A stretch of 64,000 bases of DNA from Mesorhizobium sp. LMG 17147 (GTDB lineage: Bacteria > Pseudomonadota > Alphaproteobacteria > Rhizobiales > Rhizobiaceae). The notes beneath the pieces were generated by a model. The model was not told the origin of the DNA and made no database searches. It saw only the letters and a program-made list of their open reading frames with translations. Both the position numbers and the translations under genes were made by a program. The stretch is taken from assembly GCF_024297145.1 (NCBI RefSeq), contig NZ_JANCTC010000003.1:186001-250000 (forward strand). Reading direction: 5' to 3'. Positions 34,587 through 42,327 of this stretch are shown one piece after another. Every line of letters begins with the position of its first letter. Within the stretch, counting starts at the first letter, position 1.

Positions 34587-35750
34587 TCATTTCAGATCAA
34601 GGCTTTCATACAGCGCCATCATTCGCTTGATCATGACATTGAAATCATAGTGTTCGGCCGCCGCTCTCACCCGGGTTCCGGTTTCAGGTCGTGACGCCAA
34701 CTGCAGCGCGTGGGCGAGCGCTGCTGCGAGGTCACTTTCGCTGGCCGCATCGCAAACGAGCGTCGGCTCGAACCGCTCGACAAGCTCGCGCGCTCCACAG
34801 CCGATGCTTACCACGGCGGGCAAGCCGCTGGCCATCGCTTCGATGACCACTGTGCCGAAAGGATCATAGATGGAAGGCAGCACGGCAATATCGGCCGCGC
34901 CGTACCACGGCAGCATGTCTTTCTGCGGCCCCAGCATCTTGAGCCGTGCGCCGAGACCGAGCCTGTTACCGGCCTGCCTGAAGGCGTTGGCGCGCGAATC
35001 ATGGCCGATGACCCACAATTCCGGCTCGCCATCGAGCCTGGCGACAGCCTTCATCAGTGCAAGCAGTCCTTTTCGCGCAAAGCCCGAGCCGACAAACAGG
35101 ACGACCGGCCTGTTTTCGTCGACGTCGAGCCGCGCGCGGACCGCGGCCCGATGCTGTTGGCGCAGTCGCGGATTGAAGCGGTCGAGGTCCACCCCGTTGG
35201 GAATATGGTGCACATTTTCGGCCGGATAATCATAGTGACGGACAATGTCCTCGGCGACCATCTTCGAAATCGCTATGACAGCTTTGAGCCGTGGGCTGGC
35301 ATAGGTTGCACGCTCGAGGCGCAGCGTCTGGCGGTGAAAGGGGCTCAGCGCCATTGCCGCCCTGCCAAGCCGCGTCTCGAAACGCCGCCGTTCGGCAAGA
35401 TAGGCGGCATGAACGCCCTCCCCGGCCCGGAAAACATCGCAGCACGGGAGGCGATCGTTGCTCTGCACCAGCGCCGGTGGCATCTCGGCGATCTTGCGGC
35501 AGGCGGCTTGAGCAAAGGACGCCGCCCGCAGCGAACGCGGAAAGCGGCGGCCGGCGCAATGTATGAATTCTATGCCTTCATAGCGCGGCCAGTCGCCGGA
35601 GAGCACGGCCACCGGCCGCTGACGCGCGGCAAATGCAGCCATGATGTTTTCCAGCATGATCTCGCCGCCGCCAAAGGGCGCATAACGCTGGCGCACGAAC
35701 AGGATCGGCCTGTCGAATTGATTTTCGATGCCACGAATGCCGGCATGCAT
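34587..35750 (-). CDS. Family 4 glycosyltransferase (GT-B)
   Basis: A 387-residue protein. The N-terminal domain begins at ILFVRQRYAPFGGGEIMLEN. The donor-binding domain has FVGSGFARKGLLALMKAVAR, LGPQKDMLPWYGAADIAVLP, and PSIYDPFGTVVIEAMASGLP, the E-x7-E motif with GLP. This resembles WaaG-like lipopolysaccharide core glucosyltransferases. The start at 35750 gives MHAGIRGIENQFDRPILF. A start a few codons downstream cannot be excluded. It lies on the same strand as the WaaE-like gene, 112 bases away. Confidence 0.85.
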   Translation of the reverse strand: MHAGIRGIENQFDRPILFVRQRYAPFGGGEIMLENIMAAFAARQRPVAVLSGDWPRYEGIEFIHCAGRRFPRSLRAASFAQAACRKIAEMPPALVQSNDRLPCCDVFRAGEGVHAAYLAERRRFETRLGRAAMALSPFHRQTLRLERATYASPRLKAVIAISKMVAEDIVRHYDYPAENVHHIPNGVDLDRFNPRLRQQHRAAVRARLDVDENRPVVLFVGSGFARKGLLALMKAVARLDGEPELWVIGHDSRANAFRQAGNRLGLGARLKMLGPQKDMLPWYGAADIAVLPSIYDPFGTVVIEAMASGLPAVVSIGCGARELVERFEPTLVCDAASESDLAAALAHALQLASRPETGTRVRAAAEHYDFNVMIKRMMALYESLDLK

Positions 35751-35956
35751 TGGGTCAGGGCTCCGGCCTTGTTGCCATCTGACGATGTCTATAGAGGCCA
35801 GCCCGCATCGGCAACAGTTGGAAAGCTCACTCGCGGAACTCAGAACAGGCCTGTGTCCATTGTCCGCGACTGCTTGCGATTTGCCTGACGGTGCTGCATG
35901 TAGAAATCAACTGCAAACAGCGGATCAGCGCCAGCTCCAGCCGGGTAGTGACCGCT

Positions 35957-36955
35957 ATGAGGGGAATCGACGGCTTGAGCAAAGCAACCTGGCCCGCCAT
36001 TGTCCGCCGGACGATTACCGACACCGCCATATATCGGCTGAGACACACCTTCGGAAGGCGGGCAGAAGTGTCATCGCTGCGGCGGATAACGCCCCTTAAA
36101 GCGAATGACCTGCCTTTGATCCTCGTCATCCGCAACGAGGCGGACAGGCTGCGCCCGTTCCTGAAGCACTATCGCGAGCTCGGCGTCACCAGATTCGCCG
36201 TCCTTGATGATCGCTCGACCGACGGAACAGCTGAGCTTCTGGCCGAGCAGCCAGATGTCGATCTATTCAGCTCGCCGCTCACCTATTCTCAGTCGGATCT
36301 GGGAAACCTTTGGCGGCAGCGTCTTGTGCAGATTTATGGTCAGCCTCGCTGGTATCTGACCGTCGATGCGGACGAATATCTTGTCTATGACGGCATGGAT
36401 CAGCATCCGCTCGGCGCGATGGCCGCCTGGCTCAAGCGGCGCGGAATGACACGCCTGCTGGCGCCGATGATCGACATGTATCCGAGCGGAAACATCTGGG
36501 ACGTACCTTTCGATCCCATCGTGCCGCCATGGCAGGTTGCGGACCATTTCGACGGCAGCGGCTATGAGGTGACGAGGAGCCCCCGGCATCTGAAGATCAC
36601 AGGCGGCCCGAGGACCCGGCTTTTCGCCAGGCAGCACAAGTTGACCAAGTTTCCTCTGATATATGTCGATCGCCAAACGATTTTTACGTCAATTCACGCA
36701 CCGCTGCCTTACTGGCGAAACTATATAAAGGGATTGGCCGGCCTGCTTCATTTCAAGTTCTTCGCCGATTTCAACGACAAGGCGCAGGTTGCGGTGGCGG
36801 AAGGTCAGTATTGGAACGGCGCTTCCAAATATCGCCAATATCATGAGGTATCGAGCGGTAAAGCCGCTCTCAGCGCGATGAGCGAACAGTCAATGCCGTA
36901 CGAAGGCGCTCACAGCTTGTTCAAAACGGGTTTGATCGACAAAATTGATTGGTAG
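35957..36955 (+). CDS. Family 2-like glycosyltransferase (Glyco_tranf_2_4 type)
   Basis: A protein of about 332 residues from the ATG at 35957. A GTG at 35891 would extend it by 22 residues. It has a basic N-terminus, then LPLILVIRNEADRLRPFLKH, VTRFAVLDDRSTDGTAELLA and WYLTVDADEYLVYDGMDQHP (DADE). These are marks of the Glyco_tranf_2_4 family, which includes transferases for capsule or LPS side chains. The C-terminal half has PRTRLFARQHKLTKFPLIYV. It is the only gene of the region on the plus strand, lying between the GT4 and the sulfotransferase genes. Its acceptor is unknown. Confidence 0.82.
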   Translation: MRGIDGLSKATWPAIVRRTITDTAIYRLRHTFGRRAEVSSLRRITPLKANDLPLILVIRNEADRLRPFLKHYRELGVTRFAVLDDRSTDGTAELLAEQPDVDLFSSPLTYSQSDLGNLWRQRLVQIYGQPRWYLTVDADEYLVYDGMDQHPLGAMAAWLKRRGMTRLLAPMIDMYPSGNIWDVPFDPIVPPWQVADHFDGSGYEVTRSPRHLKITGGPRTRLFARQHKLTKFPLIYVDRQTIFTSIHAPLPYWRNYIKGLAGLLHFKFFADFNDKAQVAVAEGQYWNGASKYRQYHEVSSGKAALSAMSEQSMPYEGAHSLFKTGLIDKIDW

Positions 36956-36984
36956 ACGGCATTCCAGCAGATGCCGAACCAACA

Positions 36985-37680
36985 TCATGCATAACCGAAC
37001 GCTTTCATGAGCTGGGCACCTCGTCCTTGTACCAGGTCCTGTAACTCGGCGTCTCCAAGTTCGGAGCGCCATCTCCCGCTCCCGTCATAGATTGGCTGAT
37101 TGACCTGTTGGTTCCGGAGCACCTCGTGTGGCGTCTCGACGCTGGCGTCGGTCGGCTTGAACCATTGCTGCGGATTCTTGTGGTAGTCGAGGAGATCCGG
37201 GCTGAAGGTCACATCAAGAAAGCCGCATATCTGCTCGACGACTTTGCCCGGATTCTCGACTAGATCCTCATAGCGATAGATCAGCACATCCGGCTTTCCC
37301 CGTTCCGCGAGAACCAGCGCATTGTCGTTGATCCAGCGGTCGAGAGCCTCCTTTGGGTTGTCAAGTCGTCTGGTCAGCGACGCCACGACGTCGCGCCCAT
37401 CTCGCACCGGCATGATGAAACGCGCGCCGGGCACGAGCCGACGAATGCGGGCCACACGGCGGATATGCCGCGGTGTCTTTTCAAGCAGCACGTTCTTTCC
37501 AGCCTCGCGCGCCGCCCGCTTCAGTTTCCAGAAGCGGAACATGGCCAGTGGCGTCCACTTGAAGAAAATGTTGGTTTCCTGGAGCGGCAGGTAGACGTCA
37601 GGATGCGACGCAAGGATCGTCGCAATCAACGTCGTCCCGCTATGGCCGCAGCCGCAAATGAATCCGGTCCGCATCACCAT
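36985..37680 (-). CDS. Sulfotransferase family protein
   Basis: A 231-residue protein with the PAPS-binding layout: 5'-phosphosulfate loop FICGCGHSGTTLIATILASH at the N-terminus and a 3'-phosphate segment in MPVRDGRDVVASLTRRLDN. The C-terminal part (RNQQVNQPIYDGSGRW RSEL) matches the family's final helix. It probably transfers sulfate from PAPS to a carbohydrate hydroxyl. The gene is separated by 14 bases from a second sulfotransferase gene on the same strand. Confidence 0.85.
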   Translation of the reverse strand: MVMRTGFICGCGHSGTTLIATILASHPDVYLPLQETNIFFKWTPLAMFRFWKLKRAAREAGKNVLLEKTPRHIRRVARIRRLVPGARFIMPVRDGRDVVASLTRRLDNPKEALDRWINDNALVLAERGKPDVLIYRYEDLVENPGKVVEQICGFLDVTFSPDLLDYHKNPQQWFKPTDASVETPHEVLRNQQVNQPIYDGSGRWRSELGDAELQDLVQGRGAQLMKAFGYA

Positions 37681-37694
37681 GTCGGCAATGGCCC

Positions 37695-38474
37695 CTAACC
37701 CAAGGCGACCCGGGCGCGGTTATCGACGCGAGCGTAGCACAAGCCGTTCGTGCTAAAGACCTTGTCCAGCTTCTCCCAATATTCGAACTTGGCCAACTGC
37801 TCGTCACAATAGGCCACGTCGTTCTCGGAAAGATATTCGCCGTAACCGCCTATCTTACCCTTGCGCACCTTGAAGCTTTCGGGATCGTTCGCATCGCGCG
37901 GCTGTAATATCTTGCCGTATCGATCGGACAGATCACCGGTCGATTCACTCACTTTCATCTTGTCGAAGGTTCGGTTGTTCGCCACCTCGACAAGCGTCCG
38001 ATCGTCAGCCTGCTGGTTCAGGAATCCAAGGATCGCGCGAAGGACACCAGCCGTATCCCGATGCATATCTTCATATTGAAGATACCGGATTTCGCGCATC
38101 CGGGGCATGGCCGCGAACCAATGCAGATTGAACCTGATGATCTTTTCAATCCCATGATTGTCGCTTCTGATAAAATCACTGAACGATCCGGCCGGAAGCA
38201 TGTGGCGCTTCTGAACCTGAAAGTACCCTGAGACCACCGTATCTCTTGGATCGCGAACAAGCATTATTGTTCTTCTCTTCTTGTATCGAGATTTATTCTC
38301 CTTGAGGCTCGATTTTGGTCGAAGTAACTTGTGGTCGGTTCCGTCGTGAATGTATTGAACTTCAACCCCGAGATCGTCCAGCATGACACGCAGCCACGTG
38401 CGCCCTGATTTTGGAAAGGATACGATAAGAGGAAGAGGCGGCGCTTTGGCCTGGAAAAATTTTAGAAAGGACAT
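37695..38474 (-). CDS. Sulfotransferase domain protein
   Basis: A 259-residue sulfotransferase of the Sulfotransfer_1 class. The 5'-PSB loop SFPKSGRTWLRVMLDD is near residue 20, and the 3'-PSB segment MLVRDPRDTVVSGYFQVQKR follows. The C-terminal half has FDKMKVSESTGDLSDRYGKI and a Lys/Gly-rich KVRKGKIGGYGEYLSENDV, matching the usual R-K-G-x-x-G motif. A PAPS-dependent transfer to a polysaccharide or lipid-linked sugar is inferred. It is not an obvious duplicate of the neighbouring sulfotransferase, so the two may act at different positions. Confidence 0.9.
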   Translation of the reverse strand: MSFLKFFQAKAPPLPLIVSFPKSGRTWLRVMLDDLGVEVQYIHDGTDHKLLRPKSSLKENKSRYKKRRTIMLVRDPRDTVVSGYFQVQKRHMLPAGSFSDFIRSDNHGIEKIIRFNLHWFAAMPRMREIRYLQYEDMHRDTAGVLRAILGFLNQQADDRTLVEVANNRTFDKMKVSESTGDLSDRYGKILQPRDANDPESFKVRKGKIGGYGEYLSENDVAYCDEQLAKFEYWEKLDKVFSTNGLCYARVDNRARVALG

Positions 38475-38774
38475 GGGAGAGACCTCCTTTAGATTATCAG
38501 AGCTGGCGCCGAACCGCTGCCGGCCAGACCAACCCCATTACTGGGCGCCTAAGCCTACGGCTGATTCGAACACAAGGCAGAAATGCCGGCAAGAATTGCG
38601 ATCCTCTGAGGGGCGAATTGGCCTTTACTATATCCCGGTTCGGAATGCCTTATGTTTTTTGGCCTGTTGCGACGAGTGTTCGACACGGGCGCTCCATTCC
38701 GCGATCCGTCGGCCGAACGCTTAATGCGGATCGCGTCGATGCGTATTCAGTGACGCGCTTTCGGACGACATGCA
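38475..38774. other. Gene-free stretch upstream of the second sulfotransferase
   Basis: Three hundred bases of lower GC content lie between the sulfotransferase start and the end of the first GT9-like gene. I see no protein-like frame and no clear repeat or hairpin. It should hold the promoter of the sulfotransferase pair and the end of the exporter/GT9-like operon. Confidence 0.5.
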
Positions 38775-39953
38775 TTAGCCACTCACTTTTGTGATCCATG
38801 GCGCCAGGATGGCCTCGGCCTCGCTCATCACCACGGACCAGGGGCGTTCCCGTTTCGAGACCAGCACGGCCGATGGATAGTAGGGCGTGCGGTCGCCCTC
38901 GACCGGCCAGGAGCGCTTGAAGCCGTCGCCCAGAATGAAAACCGAGGGGATGCCGAGCGCGCCCGCCAGATGCGCTCCGGTATTGCTGATGGTCACCACG
39001 GCGTCCATCGCGGCAACCTGCGCGGCGAAAAGGTCCATGTCTACGAGCTGATCGACCGATCTGTCATAAAGAATGCGCTCCGGCTCACCGTCGGTCAGTA
39101 TCTTCAGATCGGTCTCGATCTGGCCGTACTGCAGCGAGACGAACCGGAGGTCCCGGCGGCCGATCAGGTTTCGCCAGGCGGCAAGCGGCGGCAGGTCTTT
39201 GCCGGGATTGGAGCTGCCCCATGCGATACCGACCAACGGCCGCCCTTCCTTCCGGTAGCGGGCGCGAAGTTCAGCGACCCGGGCCGGATCCGGCTTAAGG
39301 GGCACGAAATGCTCGCGGATCGTCGCCTCGTCGGTCTCGAAAACGGCAGTCAGATGCTGGACGCCGGCGAAGGCCTGAGCCTCGGCATAGACGGCCTTGC
39401 CGCCAGCGCCGACCGGCCGCACATCGGCAGTCGGAAAAGTGCGCTGAAAGAGCGGTACCAGGCGGCGCTCGACGAGGACGATCGAACGGGCGGCGCGCGC
39501 CAGGGCACAGCCGACGGAGCTCGCATGATGGATCGCGGTGGCCAGACCCTGCTTTTCGGTTTCCATCAGATCGATCAGCAGTGTCTGGCCAGAAATATCC
39601 TGGCCCAGCCACTCGCCATCGACGCGGCCGTTGACGATGTGGCGTCGTGCAATCCTGAGTTCGGCGGCTGCGCCATAGGCGCCCATCCGCATCAGCGCCT
39701 TGCTGAGCTCGTCGATCAGGTGGACCTCGCCCCTCGACTTCGCAATGGATCCAAGAGCCAGGGCTTTCGGCAGTGCCGCCGGCCAATCGCGGGACTCGAC
39801 GCTTCGCCGATAATCCGCCATCTGATCGGCAATGTCGCCGTCACGCCAGCGAAGGAAGAGCTGCCGCCGGTGACGTCGGAACCAGACCTTGTATTTGTAG
39901 CCTGCAAGCGCGACAGCGCGGCGCAACCGGCCGAGAAGTAGGCTACCTTCCAT
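38775..39953 (-). CDS. GT9/TPR-linked glycosyltransferase-like protein, copy 1
   Basis: A 392-residue protein starting MEGSLLLGRLRRAV, 11 bases before the end of the upstream gene; a longer frame upstream is not protein-like. N-terminal helices (about 30-120) read like TPR repeats (MADYRRSVESRDWPAALPKA). The rest resembles the GT-B domain fused to TPRs in many bacteria: LIDLMETEKQG region, VGIAWGSSNPGKDLPPLAAW, then RFVSLQYGQIETDL and AVVTISNTGAHLAGALGIPS. The last follows the GT9 donor-site pattern. It is paralogous to the two genes upstream and ends the operon. Acceptor and sugar are unknown. Confidence 0.75.
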   Translation of the reverse strand: MEGSLLLGRLRRAVALAGYKYKVWFRRHRRQLFLRWRDGDIADQMADYRRSVESRDWPAALPKALALGSIAKSRGEVHLIDELSKALMRMGAYGAAAELRIARRHIVNGRVDGEWLGQDISGQTLLIDLMETEKQGLATAIHHASSVGCALARAARSIVLVERRLVPLFQRTFPTADVRPVGAGGKAVYAEAQAFAGVQHLTAVFETDEATIREHFVPLKPDPARVAELRARYRKEGRPLVGIAWGSSNPGKDLPPLAAWRNLIGRRDLRFVSLQYGQIETDLKILTDGEPERILYDRSVDQLVDMDLFAAQVAAMDAVVTISNTGAHLAGALGIPSVFILGDGFKRSWPVEGDRTPYYPSAVLVSKRERPWSVVMSEAEAILAPWITKVSG

Positions 39954-41127
39954 CGCCAGCTCCGCCGATGATCTGCATGACGCGTCCGCCTGCTTCCTGC
40001 ACTGCCGACGCCCAGGCTCGGCCGCCTTTTCGGACCAGTCGAACGCTCGGATATGCGGCGACGGTCTCGCCGAAGGCAGGCCAGGACAGTCGAAACCCGT
40101 CGTCGAGCATGACAATCGTCGGCACGCCGAGCGCTCCCGCCAGGTTGGCACCGGTATTGCTGATCGTCACCACTGCGTCGAGCGCCTCGATTTGGGCGGC
40201 AAAGCGGTCCATGTCCGTCAACTGATCGACGGAAGCGTCATGGATGATGCGGCCCGGCGCCTGGCGCTCGAACTCGGAGAGGGCCGGCCCGACATCGCCA
40301 TATTGCAAGCTGACGAGGCGCCCCGGCAGGCTGGCGAACAGCGTCCGCCAGTCGTCCAGGGCCGGCAGATCCTTGCTCTTGTTGAGGCTTCCCCAGGCAA
40401 ATCCGATCAGGGGACCTGGGCCGCCATCGAGATAGGTGCTGCGCAGCTCGGCAACCAGTCGGCGGTCCGGCTCCAACGGAACGAAGGGCGCGCGTGCCGC
40501 CGGGTCGTCCGGCCAGAAATGCTTTGCGAGTGTCTCGAAACCGGCAACGACATCGGCGTCCACCGCCGCCATGTCCTCTTCCCCTTCAATCCTGACATCG
40601 AGCCCAGGATATGTTCTGCGATAAAGCGGTGCCAGTCGCGGCTCGACGAAGACGATGCATCGACCGGCAGCCGCGACGACTGGACCAAGCAGCGACGCGA
40701 ACTGGAAAAAGATTGCCAGGTCGCCTTCGCGACGATCGACTAGAAGCGTGCGACCCGCAAGATCACTGCCATCCCAATCGGGTCTGCCGCGCTGCTTGCT
40801 CGCCGCCATCAACTGCCAGATGCGATTTCCTCCGTCGAGACGCCTCAGTCCGCGCCCCGCTTTCTTGATCAGGCCGAGATCGCCAAGCTGCTCACCAAGC
40901 GCGCCAAGCGCCAGTGCATGGTCGCGAGCAGTTTGCCAGTCACCACGCTGCACGCTTTCCTCCATCAGCCTCATATGCCTTTCGGCACTTTCGTCGGCGT
41001 GGCGCGAGGGACGTCTAAGAAGTTCCTTTGCCCGCTCGAGAACCTTCTGCAGCCGCTTGCCGACGGCGCCCTGCGGGCGCAGATCGGCGGTTTTTGCTTT
41101 CTGAAGGATGGTTCGTCTGTTCTGCAC
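39943..41127 (-). CDS. GT9/TPR-linked glycosyltransferase-like protein, copy 2
   Basis: A 394-residue paralogue of its two neighbours. The N-terminal helical part (MRLMEESVQRGDWQTARDHA) is followed by LVDRREGDLAIFFQFASLLG, the closest of the three to the usual E-Q-G-L-G-D loop of TPR-linked transferases. The core FAWGSLNKSKDLPALDDW, LVSLQYGDVGPALSEFE, IIHDASVDQLTDMDRFAAQI and AVVTISNTGANLAGALGVPT corresponds to the copy 1 region block for block. The start at 41127 is nine bases after the stop of copy 3. The gene overlaps copy 1 by 11 bases. A cytosolic location is expected. Confidence 0.75.
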   Translation of the reverse strand: MQNRRTILQKAKTADLRPQGAVGKRLQKVLERAKELLRRPSRHADESAERHMRLMEESVQRGDWQTARDHALALGALGEQLGDLGLIKKAGRGLRRLDGGNRIWQLMAASKQRGRPDWDGSDLAGRTLLVDRREGDLAIFFQFASLLGPVVAAAGRCIVFVEPRLAPLYRRTYPGLDVRIEGEEDMAAVDADVVAGFETLAKHFWPDDPAARAPFVPLEPDRRLVAELRSTYLDGGPGPLIGFAWGSLNKSKDLPALDDWRTLFASLPGRLVSLQYGDVGPALSEFERQAPGRIIHDASVDQLTDMDRFAAQIEALDAVVTISNTGANLAGALGVPTIVMLDDGFRLSWPAFGETVAAYPSVRLVRKGGRAWASAVQEAGGRVMQIIGGAGDGR

Positions 41128-41136
41128 GGCGATGTT

Positions 41137-42321
41137 CTATCGTCCTCGGGGAGCGTCGGAAGGCGTCGTTAGGATCGATGAGAGCCGCCGGCCGGCCTCG
41201 TCGAGCACCAGTGACCAAGTGCGCCCCTCCTTGTGAATGACAATGCCCTTCGGATACCAGGGTGTCCGGTCGCCGGTCACTGGCCATGCCGTCTGAAAAT
41301 TATCGTCGATGAGGAAAACCGTCGGCACGCCAAGGGCTCCGGCAAGATGGGCCGCCGTATTGCTGATCGTCACGACAGCATCGAGTGCGGCGACCTGTGC
41401 GGCGAAACGGTCCATGTCGACCATCTGGTCGACGCTGTCGTCAAAGATCAGACGCGCGTCATTGCCGTTGCGAAGGCGCCGCAACGCCGGCTTGATCTGT
41501 CCATACTGGAGCGAAACGAATGTCGCTTGTGTCTGGGCGATGAACTGTGCCCATTCAGGAAAATCAGGCACGTCCTTGGTGTGGGATTTGCTGCCCCAGG
41601 AGAGACCGACCAGCGGCAGATCCGTCATCGCCCGATAGCGCTTGCGGAATGCCTCGACGAGTTCAGGATCTGCCCGCAGCGGCACGAAGTCGGCAGCAAG
41701 CTTTTCGGCGTCGCGTCCGAACACCCAGGCGAGATCTTCGAAAGTCGCACGTTTGTCTCCGACCACATCCCGCTGCGCCGGGACCACCGTCGCCTTCGGG
41801 AACGTTCGCTGCAGAATTGATACCAGGCGCGGCTCGACCCGGATTGTTGCGCTTTGCGCATAGGCAGCGGCAGCGCCGGCCAGTCGCGCGTGGCGGATAA
41901 CCCGGCCAAGGCTGCGCGGGTCATCCTCCACAAGATCGATCAGCAGTGTATCCGATCCGAGATTCTCGCCGGTCCACTCGTTGGCGCTTTTCCCTTTCCG
42001 CAGCCGGCGAGCGGAAAGCCGAAGCTCAGCTGCCCGCGCAAAGTTGCCAAACCGTTCGAATGCCTGGCCCGCCTTCTGCATCAGCTCCGGGTCGCGATTA
42101 TGATCGGCGGTGACAGCTATCTCATTGGTACCGGCTTCAAGGCCTTTCCAGTCCCTGCGCACGATAAGGGCCTCAACCTTGGCTTGCAGCTCAAGAACGG
42201 AGGCAGGGAGAGGTTTGGAGCGGGCAGACAATTTCCGCAACGCCTTTGTGTATCGGCGCAACCGCTGACCCAACCCGCCGATCACATACCGGATATAGGA
42301 ACCGTGGTAAAAGCTGGTCAT
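41137..42321 (-). CDS. GT9/TPR-linked glycosyltransferase-like protein, copy 3
   Basis: A 394-residue paralogue, the first of the three after the exporter gene (6-base gap). The start is MTSFYHGSYIRYVIGGLGQR. The helical N-terminus contains EALIVRRDWKGLEAGTNEIA. Core landmarks are LLIDLVEDDPRSLGRVIRHA, VGLSWGSKSHTKDVPDFPEW, FVSLQYGQIKPALRRL, FDDSVDQMVDMDRFAAQVAA and AVVTISNTAAHLAGALGVPT. A WPVTGDRTPWYPKGIVIHKE stretch ends the donor-site domain as in copy 1. No catalytic residue can be fixed from the sequence alone. The close spacing suggests that all three act with the exporter. Confidence 0.75.
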   Translation of the reverse strand: MTSFYHGSYIRYVIGGLGQRLRRYTKALRKLSARSKPLPASVLELQAKVEALIVRRDWKGLEAGTNEIAVTADHNRDPELMQKAGQAFERFGNFARAAELRLSARRLRKGKSANEWTGENLGSDTLLIDLVEDDPRSLGRVIRHARLAGAAAAYAQSATIRVEPRLVSILQRTFPKATVVPAQRDVVGDKRATFEDLAWVFGRDAEKLAADFVPLRADPELVEAFRKRYRAMTDLPLVGLSWGSKSHTKDVPDFPEWAQFIAQTQATFVSLQYGQIKPALRRLRNGNDARLIFDDSVDQMVDMDRFAAQVAALDAVVTISNTAAHLAGALGVPTVFLIDDNFQTAWPVTGDRTPWYPKGIVIHKEGRTWSLVLDEAGRRLSSILTTPSDAPRGR

Positions 42322-42327
42322 CGGCCT

